In this document: positions 5,664 through 11,668 of the stretch, piece by piece | Position numbering within the stretch: the first letter of the stretch is position 1 | Layout of the letters: every line of letters starts with the position of its first letter | NCBI GenBank assembly: GCA_964527565.1 | Contig: CAZGOY010000069.1 | Coordinates: 1 to 11,743, forward strand | DNA length: 11,743 nucleotides | Source: JAGXQV01 sp964527565 | Lineage (GTDB): Bacteria > Pseudomonadota > Gammaproteobacteria > Burkholderiales > Sulfuricellaceae | Reading direction: 5' to 3' | Program-made: the position numbers and the translations under genes | The notes under the pieces: model-generated | What the model saw: the letters and a program-made list of their open reading frames with translations, nothing else | The model's database searches: none | Told to the model about the DNA's origin: nothing

Positions 5664-7346
5664 TCAGCCCGCCTTGTAGCCCATGCGGAAACCGCCCCAG
5701 TGCTTTCCCTTGACGTAAAGAGGAACGGAAATGTCGTGCATCACCTCGCCGGTGTCGCGCTTGTAGGTTTGCAGCAGCATCTTCTGGGTATGGCTGCCGC
5801 AGCGCGCGCCGGTGCGGTCGTTGAAGATGCGCTTGGTGCGGTTGCCCGCCAGGTCGGTCTGATAATTGCCGGTAAGCGGCTTGGAGAATTTCTTGTTGTG
5901 CGTAGGAATATAGCCCTTGCTGTCGGTGGCGGCGGCAAAGACGATGTCCGGGTTCTGTTCCAGCACTTTTTCCTGGATGGCCGGCAGCACGCGGTCGGTG
6001 AAGGGGTCGAAGCGGGTAGAGTGCTTGGGCGGATTGGTGTTGGGAATGGGCTGGTAGGCGCGGTCGAAGAGGTCCGCCTCGCTGATCGCCCCGCTGCGCA
6101 GCGATTCCTCGAAGGCGCGCTGCACCTCGTCGGCGGCCTGGCGCGCCACCTTGAACATGCGGTTGTGCACCGTGTCGAGATTGAGATCGACCAATGATTC
6201 GTGCAGGCCCTCGCCCAGGTCGGAAAGCGCCATGGCCTGTTCCGACACGCCTTTCATCTGGGTTTCGAAATTGTCGAGCTGCTCGCGCACCATGCGCAGC
6301 GATTCGGAAATCTGTCCGACCTCGGCGTGATTTTTTTCCGCGCCTTCCGCGATGGCGCGCATCTGGCCTTCCAGGTCCGACGAATGGCGCAGGATGCCGC
6401 CAAGCTGCTCGCCGACATGCTCGACGCGCCCCACGCCGCGATTTACCTCTTCGACCAGGGAGTGCATGGTGTCCACCGCCGCTTCGGTTTCCTTCTGGAT
6501 TTCGCCGATCTTGCCGCCGATTTCTCCCGTGGCGTTGGCGGTTTTTTCCGCCAGCTTGCGCACCTCGTCGGCCACCACCGCGAAGCCCCGGCCATGCTCG
6601 CCGGCGCGCGCCGCCTCGATGGCGGCGTTGAGCGCCAGCAGGTTGATCTGCCCGGCGATGCCCTCGATGACCTGGGTGATTTCCTGAATCTGGCTGGAGC
6701 TGTCGTGCAGCCGCGCGATGAGTTGCGAGGTTTCTTCGGTGCGCGTGCTCATGTGGCGCATTTCCTCCAGGGCTTCGCGCAGCGACTCCTGGCCCGCCAC
6801 GCTGTCGCCGCGCGCCTTCATGGCGAATTGCGCGGCGCTCGCGGCGTTGCTCGACACTTGCGCCGTGGTGGCGGCGATGGACTCGGAAGAGACCGCGATT
6901 TCGCGCGACTTGACGGCCAGCGTCTCGATGCTTTTATTGAGCGAATCGACCTTGTGCGAGGTTTCCGCCAGCGACACCGAGTTTTTCTCGATGATGCCGG
7001 AGACGTTGGAAATTACCGAAACGAACTTGAGCAGGATGGCGCCCATTTTGTCGATGAACGGCCCGATCACCCGGTTGCCCTGCAGGGTTGAGCGGGTGAA
7101 ATCCTCCGGCGACAGGTGCTCGCCACTGGAAGCGATGATCTCCCGCGCCGAATAAAGCGGCTTCAGCACGCGGAAAAAAACCAGCCCGATGGCGACCAGA
7201 TTGGTCAACCCGGTGAGCACGAAACCGATCAGGTAATGCGAACCGTGGCTTTCCAGCAGCAGCGTGATGCCGCCGCCCAGCACATAACTGATAATCGCCG
7301 CGAAAAACAGCAGGCTGGCGGACGTGCGCATCATTTCCTGTCTCAT
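5664..7346 (-). CDS. Methyl-accepting chemotaxis protein with C-terminal cytoplasmic sensor
   Basis: This 560-residue receptor has two membrane helices near the N-terminus (about 9–31 and 38–60), with only a few residues between them and therefore no periplasmic sensing domain. A canonical HAMP is not obvious. A long coiled-coil signalling domain follows, with the conserved hairpin tip at 229–269 (IAGQINLLALNAAIEAARAG, then GRGFAVVADEVRKLAEKT) that contacts CheA and CheW. After it, about residues 425–560 form a separate domain. It contains DLFDRAYQPIPNT, FDPFTDRVLPAIQE, GYIPTHNKKFSKP, RIFNDRTG, LLQTYKRDTGEVMHD and HWGGFRMGY. I recall this as a Cache-like C-terminal module of some proteobacterial receptors. 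The sensed signal is therefore cytoplasmic or membrane-derived; the ligand is unknown. The start at 7346 has AAGGGA five bases upstream. Neighbouring PilZ proteins suggest a motility role. Confidence 0.93.
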   Translation of the reverse strand: MRQEMMRTSASLLFFAAIISYVLGGGITLLLESHGSHYLIGFVLTGLTNLVAIGLVFFRVLKPLYSAREIIASSGEHLSPEDFTRSTLQGNRVIGPFIDKMGAILLKFVSVISNVSGIIEKNSVSLAETSHKVDSLNKSIETLAVKSREIAVSSESIAATTAQVSSNAASAAQFAMKARGDSVAGQESLREALEEMRHMSTRTEETSQLIARLHDSSSQIQEITQVIEGIAGQINLLALNAAIEAARAGEHGRGFAVVADEVRKLAEKTANATGEIGGKIGEIQKETEAAVDTMHSLVEEVNRGVGRVEHVGEQLGGILRHSSDLEGQMRAIAEGAEKNHAEVGQISESLRMVREQLDNFETQMKGVSEQAMALSDLGEGLHESLVDLNLDTVHNRMFKVARQAADEVQRAFEESLRSGAISEADLFDRAYQPIPNTNPPKHSTRFDPFTDRVLPAIQEKVLEQNPDIVFAAATDSKGYIPTHNKKFSKPLTGNYQTDLAGNRTKRIFNDRTGARCGSHTQKMLLQTYKRDTGEVMHDISVPLYVKGKHWGGFRMGYKAG

Positions 7347-7400
7347 ATTTTCCCTTTATTTCCTGGTCCGTTTCAAGTCATGCAGGAATTTACAGCAAAA

Positions 7401-7429
7401 ATACAAGACGAAAAAATAAACTTTTACAA
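7401..7429 (-). promoter_or_regulatory. Possible sigma-70 promoter of the chemotaxis receptor gene
   Basis: On the minus strand TTGTAA (7429–7424) and TTGTAT (7406–7401) are spaced by 17 bases inside an AT-rich gap that contrasts with the GC-rich genes on both sides. The leader would be about 50 bases. The −10 match is moderate. I saw no convincing sigma-28 site. Confidence 0.35.
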
Positions 7430-7455
7430 ATCAATCATAAGTAATAATTATCAAG

Positions 7456-8280
7456 TCAGAATTTCAGCGTTTCGCCGACCTTCATTTCGCGCAGCGGGTT
7501 TTTCAGGCCCTGCCGGGCGAGCGCCTTGCCCAGGTCATCCGCCGTGCCGCCGAGCACCGGAAAGGTGCCGAAGTGCATCGGGATCACCATGCCGGGATTG
7601 ACCAGCCGCACCGCTTCCGCCGCGCGCTCCGGCCCCATGGTGAAATGGCCGCCGATGCACGCGAGCATGGCATCGACCTTGTGGAATCTGGCGAGCAGCG
7701 CCATGTCGCCGAACACGTCGGTATCGCCGGTGTGGTAAATCACCGGGCCGTTCTTCACCGAAATCAGAAAGCCGCCGGGGTGGCCGCCGTCGTGGATGTC
7801 CTTGTCGGCGCTGCCTTCCGGGGCCGCCACGGTGGAACTGTGAACCGCCGGGATGAAGGCGACCTTGACCTCGCCGCCCAGCAGGGTGAGCTCTCCGCCG
7901 AAATTGCCCTGGGTGTCGAACCCCATCAATTCCTTGGGATAGCCGCCGTATTGCGCCAGCGCCTTGCCGAGATCAAAGGTGCTGACCAGTTTCGCCCCGG
8001 TCTTTTTGGCGATTTCCACGGCGTTGCCGACATGGTCGAAATGGCCGTGGGTAATCAGGATCAGGTCGGCCTTGTCGAGTTTCGCCAGGTCTTCCTTGCC
8101 GTTCTTGTTGGCCGGATTGACGATCCACGGATCGATCAGCAGCACCTTGCCGTTCGGCGTGGCGAGCTTGAAGGCGGCATGGCCGTACCAGGTGAGTTCG
8201 CTGCCGCCGGCCAGCGCCGCCAGCGGCAGCAGCAGGGCGCCAACCAGCAGGGATTGCAGCAGTTTTTGCATGAGTTGCAT
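7456..8280 (-). CDS. UlaG/UPF0173-type metallo-beta-lactamase-fold hydrolase, exported
   Basis: This 274-residue protein has a metallo-beta-lactamase fold of the UPF0173/UlaG branch. The metal motif is THGHFDH (77–83: H78, H80, D82, H83), followed by H147 in IPAVHSS, D186 in HTGDTD and H236 in IPMHFGTF, so the two-metal site is complete. The N-terminal ~25 residues (basic MQLMQK, hydrophobic LLVGALLLPLAALA, then GG) look like a Sec signal peptide with cleavage after ALA. Most relatives of this branch lack one, which points to a periplasmic enzyme. The substrate is not known; this branch includes phosphodiesterase- and lactonase-like enzymes. The start at 8280 has AAGGAG seven bases upstream. 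A good promoter lies just upstream, and the anion channel gene is divergent. The gene ends 109 bases before the chemotaxis receptor start. Confidence 0.88.
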   Translation of the reverse strand: MQLMQKLLQSLLVGALLLPLAALAGGSELTWYGHAAFKLATPNGKVLLIDPWIVNPANKNGKEDLAKLDKADLILITHGHFDHVGNAVEIAKKTGAKLVSTFDLGKALAQYGGYPKELMGFDTQGNFGGELTLLGGEVKVAFIPAVHSSTVAAPEGSADKDIHDGGHPGGFLISVKNGPVIYHTGDTDVFGDMALLARFHKVDAMLACIGGHFTMGPERAAEAVRLVNPGMVIPMHFGTFPVLGGTADDLGKALARQGLKNPLREMKVGETLKF

Positions 8281-8315
8281 GGCAGGTCTCCTTGTTCTTC
8301 GATGATAAAGCCAAA

Positions 8316-8343
8316 ATCATAGGCCAAAGCGCCGCGCTTGCAA
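8316..8343 (-). promoter_or_regulatory. Predicted sigma-70 promoter of the metallo-hydrolase gene
   Basis: On the minus strand TTGCAA (8343–8338) and TATGAT (8321–8316) are separated by 16 bases. The start would fall near 8309, giving a leader of about 29 bases that includes the AAGGAG ribosome site. No equally good promoter was found for the divergent channel gene in the remaining 130 bases, although TAATAT at 8421–8426 could be a −10 box. Confidence 0.45.
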
Positions 8344-8476
8344 GCCTCTCTTGCCCGACGCGAATCGACTGGACCCGCAGGGTTCCCGGGTGCTATTCTT
8401 CGCCCAACATTAGCGTAATCTAATATGTCGGTTGCGCCGTTACCGGCATTATTCCGCGCCACACAAGGAGACCGGC

Positions 8477-9439
8477 ATGACTGAAAGCAGCCCGCGCCTG
8501 AAAAGTTTCCCCATTTCCTGGTTTGCCATGATCATGGGCCTGACGGGGTTCGCCATGGCCTGGAACCGGGCCGAAATCGTTTTCGATACCGGCATCTGCG
8601 TCAGTTCCGTATTGCTGGGGCTGGCCGGCACCCTGTTCGTGGTGCTGCTCACTGCCTTTACCGTCAAGATCGTCAAATACCCGCAGGAGGTGCTGGGCGA
8701 AATCCGCCACCCGGTGAAGCTGGCCTTTGTGCCGACTTTCTCCATCAGCATGTTGCTCTTGTCCATCGCCTATCTGCGTATTGCGCCCGCGCTGTCCTTC
8801 TGGCTGTGGTCGGTCGGTGCCGCGCTGCACCTGGGGCTGACGCTCTACGTGCTGTCTTCGTGGATTCATCACACCAAGTACGAGATCGCCCATCTCAACC
8901 CGGCCTGGTTCATCCCGGTGGTGGGCAATATCCTGGTGCCGGTTGCCGGCGTGCATCACGCCTCGCTGGAAATTTCCTGGTTCTTCTTCAGCCTGGGGCT
9001 GTTCTTCTGGCCGGTGCTCACCGCCATTATTTTCTACCGCCTGATCTTCCACGGCAGCCTGCCGGAACGCTTCATGCCCACGCTGTTCGTCTTTATCGCC
9101 CCACCGGCGGTGGGCTTCATTTCCTGGTTCAACCTCACCGGCGGGGTGGACGCCTTCGCCCGCGTGCTCTATTTCACGGGCCTGTTCTTCACCCTGCTGT
9201 TGCTGGTGCAGTTCAATTATTTCCGCCGCCTGAAATTCTTCCTCTCGTGGTGGGCCTATTCCTTCCCCGTCGCTGCCATCACCATCGCCACCCTCATCAT
9301 GGCGCAGGAAACCGGCCTGGCCCTCTACACCTGGCTATCCGGCGGCCTGCTGACCTTGCTGACCCTGCTCATCGCCCTGCTGCTGGGGCGCACCCTGCTG
9401 GCGGTGATCCGGCGCGAAATCTGCGTGGAAGGGCACTGA
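8477..9439 (+). CDS. SLAC1/TehA-family anion channel
   Basis: This 320-residue integral membrane protein shows about ten hydrophobic helices, the arrangement of the SLAC1/TehA family (voltage-dependent anion channel / C4-dicarboxylate transporter superfamily). Family-like segments include FPISWFAMIMGLTGFAMAW at the start of helix 1, LNPAWFIPVVGNILVP, and SWWAYSFPVAAITIATL near the end; conserved Phe residues line the pore in this family. Members conduct small anions, and bacterial TehA is linked to tellurite resistance; which anion this one moves cannot be told. The start at 8477 has AAGGAG six bases upstream; a longer frame from 8432 would add 15 residues that do not look like the family. 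It is divergent from the metallo-hydrolase gene and has no partner downstream on the same strand before the toxin–antitoxin operon. Confidence 0.9.
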   Translation: MTESSPRLKSFPISWFAMIMGLTGFAMAWNRAEIVFDTGICVSSVLLGLAGTLFVVLLTAFTVKIVKYPQEVLGEIRHPVKLAFVPTFSISMLLLSIAYLRIAPALSFWLWSVGAALHLGLTLYVLSSWIHHTKYEIAHLNPAWFIPVVGNILVPVAGVHHASLEISWFFFSLGLFFWPVLTAIIFYRLIFHGSLPERFMPTLFVFIAPPAVGFISWFNLTGGVDAFARVLYFTGLFFTLLLLVQFNYFRRLKFFLSWWAYSFPVAAITIATLIMAQETGLALYTWLSGGLLTLLTLLIALLLGRTLLAVIRREICVEGH

Positions 9440-9459
9440 TTCGCCGGCCGCGTTGCGAG

Positions 9460-9487
9460 TTGCAATTACTTATATAACGCATACAAT
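9460..9487 (+). promoter_or_regulatory. Predicted promoter of the ParE-type toxin–antitoxin operon
   Basis: TTGCAA (9460–9465) and TACAAT (9482–9487) are 16 bases apart, 35 bases before the antitoxin ATG. A TATAAC at 9473–9478 within the spacer gives an overlapping alternative −10. The AT-rich stretch stands out from the flanking genes. An autoregulatory operator is expected for such an operon, but I see no clear dyad here. Confidence 0.4.
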
Positions 9488-9521
9488 AAAAGCCGATTGT
9501 TTCCACGCACGCGAGAGAAAA

Positions 9522-9953
9522 ATGCAAATACTGGACACGGCAATGGCAAAACGGCTGGTTGAGGCAAACGCCATCCGGGGGGCTTCCATTATTGGCATGC
9601 CCGGTGGCTGGGGGGTCGTCGTCAAGTATGGCACCACGGAATCCCCGCTGGCCGCCCAGCGCTCACAGAAAGTGCGCATGTGGCGCAGCCTGGATAGTTG
9701 CATGGCCTACGTCAGGAGTGAACTGGGCATCGTCAGGCTGGATGGGCTGGATGCTTCGAACTTTTCACCCGAAGGTCTTCACGCGCGAAAGCGTGACGAT
9801 GCGGCGAGGCGAATGAAGGCAACCCACGAAGCCGCCGCCCATGACCAGTGGCTTAAAGCCGAGATACAGGAGGCGATAGATGACCCCAGCCCGCCGATTC
9901 CCCACGCTGAAGCAATGCGCCAAGTGCGCGCCGCAATCAAGCAGGCGGGATGA
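9522..9953 (+). CDS. Putative two-part antitoxin of a ParE-type toxin
   Basis: This 143-residue protein lies seven bases before the ParE-type toxin start, the usual position for the antitoxin. Its last ~40 residues (AHDQWLKAEIQEAIDDPSPP, then IPHAEAMRQVRAAI) resemble the 'stability determinant'/PaaA-type antitoxin tail, which typically reads 'YDAWFRAKVQEALDDPRPSIPH-EAM'. That tail wraps the ParE toxin. The first ~80 residues form a separate, probably folded part (AKRLVEANAIRGASIIGMPG, then GWGVVVKYG and LAAQRS-KVRMWRSLDSCMAYV). I recall similar segments in plasmid-borne genes but cannot name the domain; it may provide DNA binding. The start at 9522 follows GAGAGAAAA; a TTG at 9453 would add 23 residues encoded over the promoter and is rejected. 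Role is inferred from position and tail. Confidence 0.7.
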   Translation: MQILDTAMAKRLVEANAIRGASIIGMPGGWGVVVKYGTTESPLAAQRSQKVRMWRSLDSCMAYVRSELGIVRLDGLDASNFSPEGLHARKRDDAARRMKATHEAAAHDQWLKAEIQEAIDDPSPPIPHAEAMRQVRAAIKQAG

Positions 9954-9959
9954 TGTGCC

Positions 9960-10232
9960 TTGGAAATCTTCTGGAAAAAGCAGGCGATCAGCGACCTGGT
10001 GAAAATTGCCCGGCATATCGCGCTCGATAGTCCTGCCAACGCTGAAAAGACGGTCGATCTTATCGAAAGCAAGGTGGGGCCGCTGGCCAGCCACCCCGAA
10101 ATGGGGCGAACAGGCCGCAAGCGCGGCACCCGCGAACTGTTAGCGCATGAAAACTATATCGTGATTTATCGTGTGACACCGGAACAGGTTGAGATTTTGC
10201 GCGTGAAACACGTGGCGCAGCGGTGGCCGTGA
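9960..10232 (+). CDS. parE: RelE/ParE-family toxin
   Basis: This 90-residue protein is a ParE-type toxin. It starts MEIFWKKQAISDLVKIARHI with the family's helical N-terminus and continues PLASHPEMGRTGRKRGTREL. The strand core follows (YIVIYRVTPEQVEILRVKHV) and it ends AQRWP, as most members do. ParE toxins poison DNA gyrase; related RelE toxins cleave mRNA, and sequence alone does not separate the two completely, though the GTREL and H-x-x-QRWP pattern favours ParE. Translation appears to begin with TTG at 9960, since no in-frame ATG or GTG lies between the antitoxin stop (9951–9953) and this codon. Reading is probably coupled to the antitoxin, which would hold toxin output low. It converges on folA with only 16 bases between stops and no clear terminator. 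Confidence 0.92.
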   Translation: MEIFWKKQAISDLVKIARHIALDSPANAEKTVDLIESKVGPLASHPEMGRTGRKRGTRELLAHENYIVIYRVTPEQVEILRVKHVAQRWP

Positions 10233-10248
10233 TGGGGGCGGATGGTTC

Positions 10249-10737
10249 TCACCCCACCCGCTCATAGGTCACGAAATCGTAGTCCAGGCCATCGGAATGC
10301 GCCGCCTCGCGCGCGCTTTCGCGCCACGCGCCAAGGTCGAATTCGGGAAACCACGCATCGCCCGCGAAATCGCGCCGGATTTCGGTGAGATACAGCCTGT
10401 CCGCCAGCGGCAGCGCCTGGCGGTAGAGATTTTCCCCGCCGATGAAAAAAACCTCTTCTTCCCCCGCGCAGCCCGCCAGCGCCTCCTCCAGCGAATGCGC
10501 CACGCGCGCCCCTTCCGCCCGATAGCCGGGGTCGCGGGTGATGACCACATGCGGACGCCCCGGCAGCCTGCCGGGCAGCGACTCCCAGGTCTTGCGCCCC
10601 ATGAGGATGGTGTGATTGAGCGTGAGCCGTTTGAAATGCTGCAAATCGGCAGGCAACCGCCACGGCAGCCGGTTTTCGATACCGATCACGCGGTTGGCCG
10701 CCAGCGCGGCGATGATGGAAATCAGGGGTTTTTTCAT
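10249..10737 (-). CDS. folA: Dihydrofolate reductase
   Basis: This 162-residue protein is a chromosomal-type dihydrofolate reductase, which uses NADPH to make tetrahydrofolate for thymidylate and purine synthesis. Motifs are complete: ISIIAALAANRVIG (6–19), LPWRLPADLQHFKRLT (24–39) with catalytic D31, ILMGRKTWESLPGRLPGR (44–61), HVVITR, and FFIGGENLYRQALPLADRLY with the NADPH-binding GG. The start at 10737 is chosen because the family begins just before the first beta strand; a GTG at 10797 would add 20 residues over a repeat. There is no Shine-Dalgarno upstream of 10737; the 25 bases before it are rich in C on the coding strand, so initiation may be weak or leaderless-like. thyA, its frequent neighbour, is not present. 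Confidence 0.95.
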   Translation of the reverse strand: MKKPLISIIAALAANRVIGIENRLPWRLPADLQHFKRLTLNHTILMGRKTWESLPGRLPGRPHVVITRDPGYRAEGARVAHSLEEALAGCAGEEEVFFIGGENLYRQALPLADRLYLTEIRRDFAGDAWFPEFDLGAWRESAREAAHSDGLDYDFVTYERVG

Positions 10738-10797
10738 TGTGGAAAGGGGGGACGTGTGGCAAACACGGGAAATTACTTTGACGAAATCAGATTGCAC

Positions 10798-10830
10798 TGA
10801 TTTTAAATCAAGTCTAGAGTTCGAGCCACG
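10798..10830 (+). repeat. 33-bp dyad-bearing repeat, copy 1
   Basis: This copy matches 10988–11020 at 28 of 33 positions, 190 bases apart in the same orientation. It opens with the perfect dyad TGATTTTAAATCA (10798–10810) and continues AAGTCTAGAGTTC. The dyad resembles an operator half-site pair. It lies 60 bases upstream of the folA start codon, so it could affect folA transcription. Confidence 0.75.
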
Positions 10831-10910
10831 GAAACAAAGCCGTCAGGTAACTGAATTACGGAAGTTTCGACGTGCGTTTTGCGCTTCATGATTTCCGCTT
10901 TGTCGAGACA

Positions 10911-10973
10911 AAAGGGGGCAGATTTATTTACCCATCAACCCAACGGATGGGGAAAATAAATCTGTCCCCTTTT
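10911..10973. repeat. Long palindrome (GGGG-CAGATTTATTT type element)
   Basis: The arms 10911–10936 and 10946–10973 are inverted copies with one indel and two mismatches, joined by a 9-base loop. The core reads AGGGGGCAGATTTATTT on one side and AAATAAATCTGTCCCCTTTT on the other. I recall this sequence type as recurring around Y1 (IS200-like, REP-associated) transposase genes in proteobacteria, so it is probably a non-autonomous palindromic element. As RNA it would form a strong hairpin followed by TTTT on the plus strand (10970–10973), and could act as a terminator. Confidence 0.75.
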
Positions 10974-10999
10974 ACAATCGGTTTCCTTGATTTTAAATT
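10971..10999 (+). promoter_or_regulatory. Possible promoter with overlapping dyad for the MazF-type operon
   Basis: TTTACA (10971–10976) and TAAATT (10994–10999) are 17 bases apart. The −10 box falls inside the dyad CTTGATTTTAAATTAAG (10986–11002), a typical position for an autorepressor operator. Transcription would start near 11006, leaving a leader of about 87 bases before the antitoxin ATG. The −10 match is only moderate. Confidence 0.35.
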
Positions 11000-11020
11000 A
11001 AGTTTAGAGTTCTTGCCATG
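10988..11020 (+). repeat. 33-bp dyad-bearing repeat, copy 2
   Basis: This is the second copy of the repeat at 10798–10830. Its dyad is slightly imperfect at the core (TGATTTTAAATTA) but extends outward as CTTGATTT-T-AAATTAAG. It overlaps the candidate promoter of the toxin–antitoxin operon downstream, so it may be an operator, with copy 1 a duplicated relic or a second site. Confidence 0.75.
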
Positions 11021-11092
11021 TTTATAAACCAGTCCAATAAGATGTTTGGCGCCCCCATTGGTGTATCAGCACTTAAAGATAAGGATAGAACC

Positions 11093-11299
11093 ATGTTGAA
11101 TACCCGGCATGAACAGGTGATTATCGAGAAGCTCAGAACACTCCCGCCGGAGCGCATAGCGGAGGTAGCAGATTTCGTGGACTTTTTGCAAAGCCGCAGT
11201 GAGGCGTGCGCGTTGACCTACGGGGCAGCAAAGCTTGCAGAAAGTGCATTTGGTCAAGTATGGAACAATGAGAGTGATGCCGATTATGACCGGCTTTGA
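11093..11299 (+). CDS. DUF2281-like antitoxin of a MazF/PemK-type pair
   Basis: This 68-residue acidic protein has the pattern EQVIIEKLRTLPPERIAEVA followed by DFVDFLQSR, which is typical of DUF2281-type small proteins found as antitoxins. The helical first half would bind the toxin or dimerise, and the tail (SAFGQVWNNESDADYDRL) is acidic and flexible, as expected of the toxin-neutralising end. No DNA-binding AbrB or ribbon-helix-helix motif is obvious. The start at 11093 has AAGGA seven bases upstream; an in-frame ATG at 11018 would add 25 residues with no family likeness that partly cover the repeat. Its end overlaps the toxin start by 14 bases, so both are read from one message. Assignment rests on the partner and the local pattern. 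Confidence 0.75.
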   Translation: MLNTRHEQVIIEKLRTLPPERIAEVADFVDFLQSRSEACALTYGAAKLAESAFGQVWNNESDADYDRL

Positions 11300-11624
11300 G
11301 TTCGGCGATGTGGTGCTGGTGCCGTTTCCCTTTACCGATCAATCTGCCGCCAAGAAACGGCCTGCCGTCGTCATCAGTAGCGACGCTTACCACCAGGAGC
11401 GGCCAGACCTGATTATCATGGCGATCACCAGCCAGGTAAGGCCTGCGCAAACCGTCGGCGAGGCGATTGTGCAAGATTGGCAAGGCGCGGGGTTATTGAA
11501 GCCTTCCGTTATCAAGCCCGTCATTACGACCATCGAACGCAGTCTTGTAATCAATCAACTCGGGCAGTTAAAGGAAGATGACCGGGCAGCGCTCAGTCGC
11601 ACTATTGGTCAAATCCTAGGATAA
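11286..11624 (+). CDS. MazF/PemK-family toxin (probable mRNA endoribonuclease)
   Basis: This 112-residue protein shows the MazF/PemK fold start FEFGDVVLVPFPFTDQ (4–19) and then KKRPAVVISSDAYH (23–36), the loop with the conserved Arg (R25) and Pro used by this family. The strand DLIIMAITSQ follows, then a helix-containing C-terminus (LSRTIGQILG). Members cleave mRNA at short sites, stopping growth when unopposed; the site for this one is unknown. ATG 11286 gives the family-like start MTGFEFGDVV; ATG 11277 or 11268 would add three or six residues and cannot be excluded. The gene overlaps the antitoxin by 14 bases, consistent with translational coupling. Downstream is unassigned DNA to the window edge. 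Confidence 0.9.
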   Translation: MTGFEFGDVVLVPFPFTDQSAAKKRPAVVISSDAYHQERPDLIIMAITSQVRPAQTVGEAIVQDWQGAGLLKPSVIKPVITTIERSLVINQLGQLKEDDRAALSRTIGQILG

Positions 11625-11668
11625 GGCGTATTGCATTATCGATTTTGACGGGTTTATAGGGGTTAGAC

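Larger units (their letters stand above)
10738..11092. other. 355-bp stretch without a confident gene: repeats, palindrome and promoter
   Basis: Between the folA start and the DUF2281-type antitoxin start I see no convincing gene. The stretch holds two diverged copies of a 33-base repeat (10798–10830 and 10988–11020), a near-perfect palindrome between them (10911–10973), and a candidate promoter for the toxin–antitoxin operon. An open frame from 11018 runs in frame into the antitoxin but its first 25 codons look non-coding. The composition is more AT-rich than the flanking core genes. Confidence 0.7.

Noticed and set aside
6201..7091. Plus-strand open frames of 296 and 145 codons opposite the chemotaxis receptor
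   Set aside because: Antisense shadows of a coiled-coil gene with strong codon bias; no domain and no ribosome site.
10297..10800. Plus-strand open frame opposite folA
   Set aside because: Complement of the clear dihydrofolate reductase gene; no motif of its own.
10817..10826. AGAGTTCGAG resembling a tRNA T-loop
   Set aside because: No acceptor, D or anticodon stems can be fitted around it; the second copy of the repeat breaks the match.
11018..11092. Longer antitoxin start at 11018
   Set aside because: The extra 25 residues show no family likeness and begin inside the repeated sequence; 11093 has a good ribosome site.
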